A stretch of DNA of 33,497 nucleotides from Hymenoscyphus infarciens (Eukaryota; Ascomycota; Leotiomycetes; Helotiales; Helotiaceae). The stretch covers positions 1 through 33,497 of the forward strand of contig LLCB01000460.1 of the NCBI GenBank assembly GCA_001414345.1, given 5' to 3'. The translations under genes and the position numbers were made by a program. The notes beneath the pieces were generated by a model. That model did not search any database, was not told the origin of the DNA, and worked only from the letters and a program-made list of their open reading frames with translations. Position 1 is the stretch's first letter. Each line of letters begins with the position of its first letter. This document shows, in pieces, positions 1 to 8,802 of the stretch.

Positions 1-1085
1 TATTTCTATACTTCTTTTAGACTTATTAGTCTATTATAGACTAAAAAGTATCGACTTATTAGTCTATTAAAGCTCAAAAAGTAGTAATAATATATATACT
101 CTATTTATTTCTATACTTCTTTTAGACTTATTAGTCTATTATAGACTAAAAAGTATCGACTTAATAGTCTATTAAAGCCTAAAAGTATTAATAATATATA
201 TATAATATATATTTCTATACTTCTTTTAGACTTATTAGTCTATTATAGACTAAAAACTCTTAATAATATATATATTATATATATATCTATACTTCGTTTA
301 GACTTAGTAGTCTATTATAGACTAAAAGTATTAATAATATATATATAATATATATTTCTATACTTCTTCTACACTTATTAGTCTATTATAGACTAAAAGG
401 TATCGACTTATTAGTCTATTAAAGCCTAAAAGTATTAATAATATCTATATTATATATATTTCTATACTACTCTTAGACCTATTAGTCTATTAAAGCCTAA
501 AGGTATTAATAATATATATATTATATATATTTCTATACTTCTTTTAGACTTAGTAGTCTATTATAGACTAAAAGGTATCGATTTATTAGTCTATTAAAGC
601 CTAAAGGTATTAATAATATATATATTATATATATTTCTATACTCTTTTAGACTTAGTAGTCTATTATAGACTAAAAGGTATCGATTTATTAGTCTATTAA
701 AGTCTAAAGATATTAATAATATATATATTATATATATTTCTATACTTCTTTTTGATTTATATATCTATTAAAGTCTAAAAGTATTAAGAAATATATATAT
801 TATATATATTTCTATACTTCTTTTAGACTTATTAGTTATTTTAAAGACTAAAAAGTATCGACTTATTAGTCTATTATAGACTAAAAGGTATCGACTTAAT
901 AGTATATTAAAGATAAAAGAGTAATAATTATAAATATATTATATATATTTCTATGCTTCTTTTAGAGTTATATATCTATTAAAGCCTAAAAGTAGTAATA
1001 ATATATATATAATATATATTTCTATACTTCTTTTAGACTTATTAGTCTATTAAAGACTAAAAAGTATCGAATTATTAGTCTACTA
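1..1085. repeat. AT-rich tandem satellite, left edge
   Basis: About twelve imperfect copies of a unit marked by the anchor tttctatacttcttttagac start near 1, 108, 208, 288, 352, 457, 528, 630, 735, 807, 943 and 1015. Spacing is irregular, about 65 to 135 bases. Most units carry the near-palindrome tagtctattatagacta and a shorter variant ending in aaagcct, followed by a run of alternating TA. The array is cut by the window edge, so its full length is unknown. CpA and TpG are almost absent, so the array has been mutated by RIP or has the same bias. No coding potential is seen. Confidence 0.85.
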
Positions 1086-1791
1086 ATATTTAAGAAGCTA
1101 TAGTATTTTAAGCTAAAGTAAACTTATAATATAAAAAAGAGTTATTTAGATTTAAAATCCTTTTCTTAATATTAAAGTTTTTTTTTTCTTAGCTTTTATA
1201 TTATAGAAGTTATAATTAGATTAAAATAGTAAAATATAATACTTAATTATAAGTTTTTAAAATAAAAGCTATTAGAAAAAGAAGCTTATTTTTAAAAGAC
1301 TCTATTCTAGATTTATAAGTTTTATATAGATTATATTATTATAGCTATTAAAATAAGTCTAATATAGCTTTTTTAACTTTTATAATAATAAATATAAAAT
1401 ATATATTTATTAAATCTATAATTTACTTAATATAAGAGCTAATAAAAAAGAACTCTATATTATAAGTCTCTTACTTTAATCTATACTTTATATATAGTTT
1501 ATATAATTATTTATCTTAAACTAAGATTAATATAACTACTTTTTCTTAACTTTTTCTTAATCTTTTCTTAATTTCTTTTTAAGTATACTAAGTATACTTA
1601 TAAATTCTTTAATATAAAAGCTCTTTAAAAAAGAAGTTATATTTAAGTAGCTCTATAAGCTTTATATAACGTATATAATTACAGCTATTAAAATACGCTT
1701 AATCGAGTAGATATACTTTTTATAACTCTTTTAGTAGAGCTATAGAATTAGTAGAGTATATCTATTTTAAGAATATAAAAGAGAATACGAT
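1086..1791. other. RIP-degraded AT-rich DNA, nothing identified
   Basis: Very AT-rich sequence with the same CpA/TpG depletion as the rest of the RIP blocks. I see no open frame, no recognisable transposon motif and no RNA gene. It lies between the satellite and a reversed LTR and may be old element sequence too decayed to read by eye. Confidence 0.6.
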
Positions 1792-2141
1792 TATAATACG
1801 AAATCTATATAACTATAAAAGAGATATATAAAAGTATATTCAAATAGAATAAAGTATATAAGAACTAGGCTCTAATATAAAAGAAAAGACTAAACTTACT
1901 TTCTTCTATTCTAAGTAGAAGTATCTATATATAAGAGGTTAACTAATATAAAAGTCTAATAATAATAATAACTAAAACCTTTCTAGAATAGATAATTCTA
2001 AAATAATAATAGCTAAAAGCTAAATATATAATATTTAAATCTTAATATCTTCTAAATATAAATATTAGATATTAATATTATTAGTATATAAGTATTAGTA
2101 ATATCGATATATTAGTTAATTTAAAATAGCTAGCTATTATA
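1792..2141 (-). mobile_element. LTR of Ty3-like family, reversed, RIP-mutated
   Basis: Read on the minus strand this 350-base stretch aligns along its length with the two LTRs of the chromovirus at 20708-28696. It starts TATAATAGC, carries the TATA-like block cctcttatatatag, then the stretch resembling tatattagtgcctagt, and ends near tttcgtattata. No internal element sequence is attached on either side, so it is probably a solo LTR. The 5-mer aatac occurs right after it (2142-2146) and three bases before it (1784-1788), a possible degraded target duplication. TG/CA ends are expected for LTRs; here both read TA/TA, as RIP would produce. Confidence 0.65.
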
Positions 2142-2362
2142 AATACTAGCTAGATATATTAGTTTTATAATATAATTAGTATTAAAATTTTTACTATTTC
2201 TAAATAACTATTCTTTTAATAAAGTTTATATTATATAAAATACTTAATAAAGCTAATACTTACGACCTTAGATCGAGGTTACTATAAAATCTGAAATACT
2301 CCTCGTAGCAGCGTAGTAGTAGGTAGTAACCTTGTCGTAAACTACGCTAAGTTATAACGCTC

Positions 2363-2438
2363 TAACCGAGTCATATAACCCTTAGGAGGGCCAGTCATAC
2401 CGGTTATGACTAGCCCTCCTAAGGCTCGGGCTCGGTTA
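2363..2438. repeat. Imperfect palindrome spanning the coiled-coil ORF start
   Basis: The inner arms 2380-2399 and 2405-2424 are 20 bases each with one mismatch (ccttaggagggccagtcata against the complement of its partner), separated by the 5-base loop ccggt. Outer 8-base arms taaccgag (2363-2370) and ctcggtta (2431-2438) also match, with 9 and 6 unpaired bases between. The ATG of the downstream frame (2406) sits in the right inner arm. It could form a strong hairpin in RNA or a cruciform in DNA. It may be an element terminus, or a rearrangement scar at the edge of the island. Confidence 0.8.
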
Positions 2439-3056
2439 CTTTTGCATGCCCGTGGTGTGGTGGCTAGTAAGACGAAAGAGGATAAACCTGCGCCAGACGA
2501 CGTAAGGACAGAGAGCGACTCTGCTTTGCCTGCATCAAATAAGGTGTCGACAACCGATAAAAATGACGGAAATAGCACCTCGAAAGTTGGACTGAGAGCT
2601 GGTGCCGGATCACTACAAGACTTGGGATTTCCCGATAAATCCGCGCAAGCATCTCCTACCCACCTATGTTCAGACTCCGAAGAGGAGGTTCATGACAGTC
2701 CAGATACCCCAGATCTTCAGGGTGCTCCCGACTCATCGGAGATCAACAGACTACGAACCCAACCTCCCGGAAGCTGGAAACTATTACCATATCCACAAAA
2801 TTCACCCTTTCAATTCATACAACCAGTCCAAGAAAACAGATACGACGCCACCATGGATTCCCTCAAGGGGCTACAAAATGTAGATAAAACACTCACCTAC
2901 ACGATTGCACAGCACTTCAATATCCTCGAAGTCGAGATTTGGAAACTGGAGAAGGAAACAAACGCTCTCAGAGAAAAGGTCCAAGATGAAGCTCAAAGAA
3001 TTCGAGACCTCAAGGGTCGAGTACACCAAACAAGCCGATCAGATCCAAAAACCTGA
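2406..3056 (+). CDS. Hypothetical protein, lineage-specific, disordered with C-terminal coiled coil; possibly decaying
   Basis: A 216-codon frame inside a 1.2-kb island of normal base composition between RIP blocks. I do not recognise a family. Residues 1 to about 110 are rich in S, D, E, P and K, typical of disorder, with an acidic patch SDSEEE near 90. Residues about 155-205 look like an amphipathic coiled coil (LEVEIWKLEKETNALREKV). The stop TGA at 3054 may not be original: a second frame (2980-3060) and then the starting frame again (3063-3143) continue with helix-like, E/K/Q/L-rich sequence, interrupted by TAA at 3105. An AATAAA at 3401 suits a transcript on this strand. The start is uncertain because it lies inside a palindrome. 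Either a small orphan gene or the remains of a longer coiled-coil gene with compensating frameshifts. Confidence 0.45.
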   Translation: MTSPPKARARLLLHARGVVASKTKEDKPAPDDVRTESDSALPASNKVSTTDKNDGNSTSKVGLRAGAGSLQDLGFPDKSAQASPTHLCSDSEEEVHDSPDTPDLQGAPDSSEINRLRTQPPGSWKLLPYPQNSPFQFIQPVQENRYDATMDSLKGLQNVDKTLTYTIAQHFNILEVEIWKLEKETNALREKVQDEAQRIRDLKGRVHQTSRSDPKT

Positions 3057-3146
3057 AACCGAAACGAGATCGCGGATAAAGCCGTGTATACCCTCCCGGA
3101 TTTGTAAGTGGAAGTCAATCAACTAAAGGAAGAAATTCAGGGCTGA
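3057..3146 (+). pseudogene. Possible broken C-terminal extension of the coiled-coil frame
   Basis: In the same frame as the 2406 start, after the TGA at 3054, the sequence reads NEIADKAVYTLPDL, then TAA (3105), then VEVNQLKEEIQG and TGA (3144-3146). The composition and heptad-like leucines match the upstream coiled coil. A consensus GTAAGT lies at 3104, so an intron is a formal alternative, but no well-placed acceptor gives a normal fungal intron length that keeps this helix. Confidence 0.3.
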
Positions 3147-3400
3147 AGGATTCGCGCGGACCATGAGGCCTAAGAGGATGACGAGATGTCGACCATTCTC
3201 ATGAGGTTGGTTAAAGGAATTGACATCTGCGTGGGACAATATTGAGGTATAGGAAGGTGGGAACTGAGGGGGGCGAAAAAGGGAGGTCAGGTTGAGTGAT
3301 GGGTGCTTTGTTGATGGAAGATGCCACAAGATCTGAGGATGACTGAGGACACTTGCTCTTCGAGCCTTCCGTGCCTTACGAATAGATCATTTGCTGGAGA

Positions 3401-3406
3401 AATAAA
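3401..3406 (+). terminator. Putative polyadenylation signal
   Basis: AATAAA in the unmutated tail of the small island, about 345 bases after the TGA at 3054 and about 255 after the TGA at 3144. It fits a plus-strand transcript from the coiled-coil gene. Fungal polyadenylation signals are loose, so this is weak support. Confidence 0.35.
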
Positions 3407-3438
3407 TCAATCAAGCCTGTTTTATAAGGTTCCGATGA

Positions 3439-3609
3439 GTTTATTTCTGTGTCTTCTCAGAACTTGAGTCGAATATTTATTTTACCTTAGTTAAGTAGAG
3501 TAAGAATGTAAATTAAGTAAGATAACTAGAATAATAACGAGGTGAAATATAAGTTTATTTCTATGTCTTCTTAGAAGCTAAATTAAAGATTTCTATTATC
3601 TTAGCTAAG
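3439..3609. repeat. Direct repeat across the RIP boundary, 114-base offset
   Basis: About 57 bases starting gtttatttctgtgtcttct (3439-3495) recur as gtttatttctatgtcttct at 3553-3609. The first copy, at the island edge, keeps CpA/TpG; many differences in the second are C-to-T or G-to-A. It may be a duplication within the end of the copia-type LTR or a scar of that insertion. Confidence 0.5.
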
Positions 3610-4051
3610 TAACTAGAGAGTCTCGTATATACTAAAGACTAAAAATAACTAAATCGCGAAGTAGCACTCTTAATAGATAGGAAATAGAATGCTTTAATAT
3701 TAAATTCTCTCTGTCTCTCTCTCTTCTTTTTCTTTATTAATAATTACTTAAGAGAAAGAGAGAGATAGAAGCTAGAGAGCGTAGAAGAGTAGTACTAGAA
3801 AAAAATAAAGAAGAATTTATAATTTATAATATAGAGTAGAAAAGAGTTCTACTCTAGTTATATTTAAATACTTAGCTTTCTTATTAGTATGACTTATAGT
3901 TAAAAAAGTGATATAAAAAGAGTTATATATTCGTTCGTATATACCGAGTAAAGCTAGCTACGATGTCTACTTAAATAGTTTTTAAGCGAGAAGGTTACGT
4001 GTTCCTACGTATACTAACCCGAGTAGTTACTTACTCTTAAGTATCCTAACA
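3471..4051 (-). repeat. Putative 3' LTR of the copia-type remnant
   Basis: Just past the end of the minus-strand copia coding remnant, the minus strand reads TGTTAGGATACTTAAGAG from 4051, a TG start like many copia LTRs. The stretch stays RIP-mutated until about 3470, where normal composition resumes. It contains an inverted pyrimidine/purine repeat (ctctctgtctctctctctt near 3711-3730 against agagaaagagagagatag near 3752-3769). The far end is not located and no second LTR was found, so the boundaries are inference. Confidence 0.35.
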
Positions 4052-5539
4052 TTAGTATCTCTTTAAAAAGATAGAAGTTACTCTAAATTATTAAAAATCT
4101 TCTATCTAATCTAACTAATTAGAGCTCTCTATTCTCTATTCTTAGCTAATAAGAAGGCTTTATTTTAATTCTTTATTATCTCTTATTCTATTCTACTTAC
4201 TCTATAAGTTTAATATTAAGCTTATTTGTATTAACTAACTTTTATAAGACGTTATAATAACTCTTTTTAGTTAGAGCATCGATGGAATTACTCTTATTAT
4301 TAATCTACTTAATTTTATTAATTTCTCTTAACTTATATATCTCTTATAAATATATAATATTAATTATTAGTCGCTTCTCTTTAGTTATATATCACGGGAC
4401 AAAGGTGGGTTAGACAAAGAATTACTTAATAACCTCTATCTTTTAAGCGAGAAGTATAGTATTTAAAGTCTTATACTCTTCTCTATAGTTCTAAAGAATT
4501 AAGTATCTACTTTAACCTTACTTTGCTTATTCTATACTCTCGATATAGCTTCTATAATCGCTATATTATCTCTAAATTAGCTATATATTCGTAAATAGAC
4601 TTCGAATTAATATATATAATAAGAAGGACTTTAAAGTCTAAAATACTTTCTAAAGTCGATTTAATCGAAGTAGTAGTATTAAAACTAGAGCTTATTATAT
4701 ATAATTCTAATACTAAACTACTATAGATTACTCTCTTATACTTTATAGAAGACTAATATAAAATATTAGCGTTATTATCTTTATTTATAAGTATAATAAC
4801 GTAGCTAATTTATAATAATAAGTTCTTATTATTAGTAAATAATCTATTAGTAAAAGTATATAACTTTAAAAAAGATATATCTAATTTAATAAATTTAAGT
4901 TCTTTTATAGTATTATTAATTTACTAATAAATTCTCTTATTAAGAAGTAAAAGATTATTATCTTTAAAATTAATAGTTTAAGTAGTTTATAATAAGTCGA
5001 AAGCAGTCTTAGGTTATAATACTATAGCTAAGTATATCTCTTAAGTACGTTATATAATATATTAATCTTTAGTATTTACTATATATAATATCTCTTTTAT
5101 ATTAGATATCTTAGTTAGAGCTTTTTATATTAAATTTAAGTATTTTATATAATTCTAAGTAAGAGATATAAAAAGTAGCTCTTTATTAAACTTAATTAAA
5201 TAGTTAATAGTAAGCTCTTCTCTCTCTTTAAATATAAATTTAGTCTTATTAATAGTAACTTCCTCTTTATTAATAAAAGCGTTATTAGTAAGTATAAAAG
5301 TATTATTAGTTTAAAGACCTATTATACTAAAAATAGTATTTAATTATATATACTTATTATATAAGAATAACTTAGTATATAAAAGATAAAGGTTAAATAT
5401 TAACTATTCTATTATAAGTCTTATAATATAGTATTTATAGTATATTATAAACTAATAATTAATTAGTTTCTAGAATACTATATAATAGTCTAATTACTTT
5501 AAAGAATATATTCTCTTATTAGAAATAATCTTTAAAAGA

Positions 5540-5652
5540 TGTCACGGAAAAAGGGGTGTCTCACGTGACCTCTTTTCCCTGTATATATAGTAGAGTTTTC
5601 ACCTCCTAAATTCAAGCTCCTTAGAGCGTTTTCAACCCAAAAATACGTCACA
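5540..5652 (+). repeat. Left LTR of miniature element A, nearly unmutated
   Basis: 113 bases, TGT...ACA. It retains CpA and TpG dinucleotides (TGTCACGG, CACGTGACC, TTCAACCC) that are changed to TpA in its partner at 6127-6239. TATA-like tatatatag at 5582-5590. Confidence 0.8.
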
Positions 5653-5679
5653 CTGTCGGTCAGCGTAACCAACCCCTCG

Positions 5680-5817
5680 ATGCTCACGTTCGACGAGCAG
5701 CATAAGCCCAGCTACGAAGCTAGCCACCGCCACTCTCAGAGGTGTACAAACCGGAAGCCCAGCGACGCGCTGGCTCACCCTAAGAGGTGCTCGAAGATAT
5801 ATTCGAATTCGGAAGCC
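5680..5817 (+). pseudogene. Short open frame in miniature element A
   Basis: A 45-residue frame starts MLTFDEQHKPSYEASHRHSQ and reaches SNSEA before TAG at 5818. The element B copy reads a similar IYSNSEA block ended by the same TAG, and similarity in this frame appears to continue beyond the stop in both copies. It could be a gag-like relic, as known in TR-GAG elements, or chance. I recognise no domain. Confidence 0.3.
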
Positions 5818-6126
5818 TAGTACTCTACGAAGCTAGCACACAAATACAACGCTAACTACGAGCTACCACCTCTTACGAACGCTACCCGCTCTTTACTAAA
5901 GACACCGAAGCCAGAACCAAAGTAGAGTTAGAGCCAGGGTATAAGAGAGGAAGTTAGATAGGATCTAGGAGTGGGACTTTACTCTTAAGAATGTTATCTA
6001 GGATCGCTGTTTAGAAGTGCGCTTCGTAGAATTCTAGAGTAGAGCGATATAGTTAAGAGGTTCTTTTATAATCTAGTTTAAGTTTATAAGCCTAGGAAGC
6101 TGTCGTTTTCCTAGACCTAAGAGATA

Positions 6127-6239
6127 TATTATAGAAAAAGAGAGGTCTTACGTAACCTCTTTTCTCTATATATATAGTAGAGTTTTCACCTTCTAATTTC
6201 AAGCTTCTTAGAGCGTTTTTAATCTAAAAATACGTTATA
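6127..6239 (+). repeat. Right LTR of miniature element A, RIP-mutated
   Basis: 113 bases, same length as the left LTR. Almost all differences from it are G-to-A or C-to-T; about two are transversions. Both strands were hit, as expected for RIP. Confidence 0.8.
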
Positions 6240-7081
6240 AAAGAGTATATAAAGAACTTCTAATTTAAGTTAGTTAATAATTATATATATACTTATATAA
6301 TATTTTAAATAAATACTTATAAACCTAGAAGTATTATAATAAGTATAAGAATTATTCTCTAGCTTACTCTTTAAATAGTAGATACTTAGATAAGTACTAG
6401 TAACTTTCTAGTATTATTATATACTTAGATTACTAATCTTAACTTTATAAAAGTAAGTATTATACTCTTAAACTTAATAATATCTATAAACTATAATTTA
6501 AATATTCTAGTATTAAAAGATAACTTCTTCTAGATAATAATCTTAAAAACACTTTAATTAGTTAATCTATGAATTTCCTTTTTATATAATATTATCTTAA
6601 GTAATCTCTATAATATAAACACGTTAGTAGATTTTAAGAATTATTTAATAATCTTACTTAATCTCTTTCTAAAATTAACTCTACTTAGTTTTAAGTAGAA
6701 TTAAGATTATCTACTCTTAAGACTCTATATATCTATATCTCTACAACTACTATTATTACTTACTATAGAGGAAATAAAAAACTTAAAAACTTTTTTAGAA
6801 TTAATAAAGTAACTCTAAAAGCCTTAAAATACGTTTAGACGACTATTAGATAGTTTAGAAAGAGACTAAAGTATCTTACGATTATATTAAATAATTATAG
6901 TAGTAGTAGTAGTAGAGAAAAGAGAGGCTTATAAAGAGTCTCTATCTCTCTCTCTAGAGTACTAGTAACTAACAAAGATAGTATAATAAACTAAGAAGAG
7001 TAGAGTATAAGAGAATAAAAGAGAGTATTAGACTATATAGATATAATAAAGAAGAGCTTAATCTAAATAATACTTAACTTA

Positions 7082-8800
7082 GTAATAGAGAAGAAGAGTA
7101 TTAAAGTAATTATTAAAGTAGTAGGAAAAGTACTTAAGTATAAGAGAACTAGAAAAGGAGAGAATAATATAATTATATATAAAATCCTATAAAAGGAGCT
7201 TACTATTATAGTTAAGAGAATAGAAGAAATAAAGGAGTATAGCTTAATATAGATAGAGAGAGCTAGAATTAGAGAACTATAGAGAGAGATAGTAACTATA
7301 CTATAAAGGGAATATATAGTACTAGCTAAATATATTAAAGAGATTATAGTCTAAGTAATAGAGATAGATAAAGAGAAGGATAAGCTATTACTAAAAGAAG
7401 TAATTAAAGCTCTAAATATAGATAGATATAAAGTAGAAGTAATAGTAGCTTAAAAGCTCTAGAGTAAGAATATTATTATAAAGTTTAAAGAAGAGAAGTA
7501 AATAAGATATATATAAGATAATAGCTAAGTAAAGAAGGTATTTAGATAAGGAATAATAGTAGTAGTAAGAACACTTATAGTACTTATAAAAAGAGCCTTA
7601 GTAAATATACTTAAGAATAGAAAGAGAAGTATACTATAGAGTATCTCTTAAACCTTTAGTATAAGAATACTAAAGATTATATAATAAAGATATAACGGCA
7701 CGAAATATATACAACTATAGTAGAGGCATATAGGAGTGCGTATAGTAGAATGACGTATATAGATACTAGGCACTAATATAGAAGAAAACAATAACTGGCC
7801 TTTTCTGACTCTAGGAGTAGACTGCTATATATAAGAGGTTTCGAATAATACAAAAGAGGTACGAAACCGAACAACGACATACGTCGGCTAATACAAAAGC
7901 CCGAACCCTACGAAGTACGTCCGAAAGTCCGGACGGACGTAACCTTCCTAAATTAGATAATACAAAACAACAACTACCGAAAGCTAATATATACGGCATA
8001 TATCACGTAATATCGGCTATATAGGACGGCATGCCGTCACAAAAGAAATAGACGTAGAGAGTATTAGAGATAGAAGAGACTAGTTTAAAAGAACTATATT
8101 CTTAAAGTAGTAATAATAGAGAAAGTAAGAAGGCTATATATAAGAGAGATACTATAAGAGATATAATACTTCTTATATAAAATATATACTTTAGTATAGA
8201 GGTATTACAAGTACTAAAAGTAGAGATATATAATATACTTTTATAAATAAGATAAGAAGTATACCTAGTATATATAAGAGATATAAAGAGAGTAAGAAAG
8301 AGTACTCTAGTAAAAAGGACTTAAAAGAATATCTAGTAAAGTATAGAAATTATAGAGAAGAATACCTAGTATTTATAAAAGAGTACTATATAGAGGAGTA
8401 ATACTATAAGTAGATAAGAGAATAATATCTTAATAAGATAACTATGTTTATAAACTTATAAAGATTCTTAAAAGAAAGTAAAGTAAGAATACCTTATCTA
8501 TTTACTTTTAGCTAGAAAGAGAGCTTATAAAGCTTAAAGAAGAGGTAGAAATAGAGATTTATACTAAAGAGGCTAATAAATATAAATAAAGTAGAATATA
8601 TAAATAGTAGTAACTTAACCTAGTTCTTAAAGAGGCTAAGAAGCTCTTTTAGTATAATAAGAGATTTAACTAAGAAAGAAATAGAAGTAACTTAAACCTT
8701 ATCTATAAAACTACTATAAGTATAATAATATTATACTAGAATATAAGAAAGATACTAGAAGTCCTTAATATAGCTTTAAATTATAAGAAAGAATATAATA
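7082..8800 (+). pseudogene. LINE first coding region (ORF1-like), RIP-inactivated, split by solo LTR
   Basis: One plus-strand frame can be followed from about 7082 through RIP-type stops, with K/E-rich helical sequence (IERARIREL..REIVTIL, near 7250-7310) and a block resembling the conserved part of Tad ORF1 proteins (YKVEVIVA.KL.SKNIIIKFKEEK, 7427-7500). It is interrupted at 7691 by a 351-base LTR plus a 5-base duplication. After removing these 356 bases the frame continues and joins the frame of the second region. A degenerate Cys/His knuckle may exist near 8200-8280, but I cannot fit the spacing. ORF1 proteins bind the element RNA. Confidence 0.5.
7691..8041 (-). mobile_element. Solo LTR inside the LINE, 5-base target duplication
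   Basis: 351 bases with inverted ends TATAACGGCA and TGCCGTCACA, flanked on both sides by aaaga (7686-7690 and 8042-8046). On the minus strand its last ~107 bases (cagttattgttttc... to ...tttcgtgccgttata) match the chromovirus LTRs with only transition differences. The upstream ~240 bases share little beyond the TATA-like cctcttatatatag. It keeps many CpG and CpA sites, unlike the LINE around it, so it inserted late or escaped RIP, perhaps because it is shorter than the length RIP usually detects. Short reading frames in it are not genes. Confidence 0.85.
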
Positions 8801-8802
8801 TA

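Larger units (their letters stand above)
5540..6239 (+). mobile_element. Miniature LTR retroelement, copy A (TRIM-like, non-autonomous)
   Basis: Two direct repeats of exactly 113 bases (5540-5652 and 6127-6239) flank 474 internal bases. The first starts TGTCACGG and ends ACGTCACA; the second has the RIP-changed ends TATTATAG and ACGTTATA. The 6-mer aaaaga stands directly on both sides (5534-5539 and 6240-6245), a probable target duplication. Each LTR has a TATA-like tatatatag. No protease, RT or integrase fits in 474 bases; the only frame of note is short (see 5680). The element sits in the reverse transcriptase of a copia remnant. A second inverted copy is at 13017. By structure it resembles TRIM or SMART elements, which depend on enzymes from other LTR elements. 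The left ~400 bases are almost unmutated, the right part heavily RIP-mutated. Confidence 0.8.
4193..6890 (-). pseudogene. Ty1/copia-type polyprotein remnant (RT and RNase H), RIP-inactivated
   Basis: Reading the minus strand through RIP-type stops gives a copia polyprotein end. From about 6560 down to 6255 comes the start of the reverse transcriptase, with blocks corresponding to RLVIQAYND, PTIQRVSQR and LRDISQAYVQ. The frame is interrupted by miniature element copy A (5540-6239) and resumes below 5535 with an LYGILE-like block and the catalytic pair in a QTDDTFIL context, now TNNT (Asn-Asn codons near 5302-5307). RNase H follows: FTN/SFANN block near 4820-4880, WSSIKYKRV near 4740, NSKSIYEY near 4585-4611. 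The C-terminal DALTKKS...VNTNKLN block lies near 4195-4275. The integrase and gag parts are not visible; they would lie to the right, where the LINE begins. Every stop seen is TAA or TAG, as expected from RIP. Confidence 0.8.

Noticed and set aside
1..1085. CRISPR-like array
   Set aside because: Repeats and spacers are not uniform, units are 65-135 bases with RIP bias, and the genome is eukaryotic; it is a satellite.
3104..3140. Intron in the coiled-coil gene (GTAAGT at 3104, CAG at 3140)
   Set aside because: It would be only 37 bases, too short for a normal fungal intron, and would remove helix-like coding sequence.
7811..7999. 62-codon minus-strand frame
   Set aside because: It lies wholly within the solo LTR at 7691-8041, which is non-coding.
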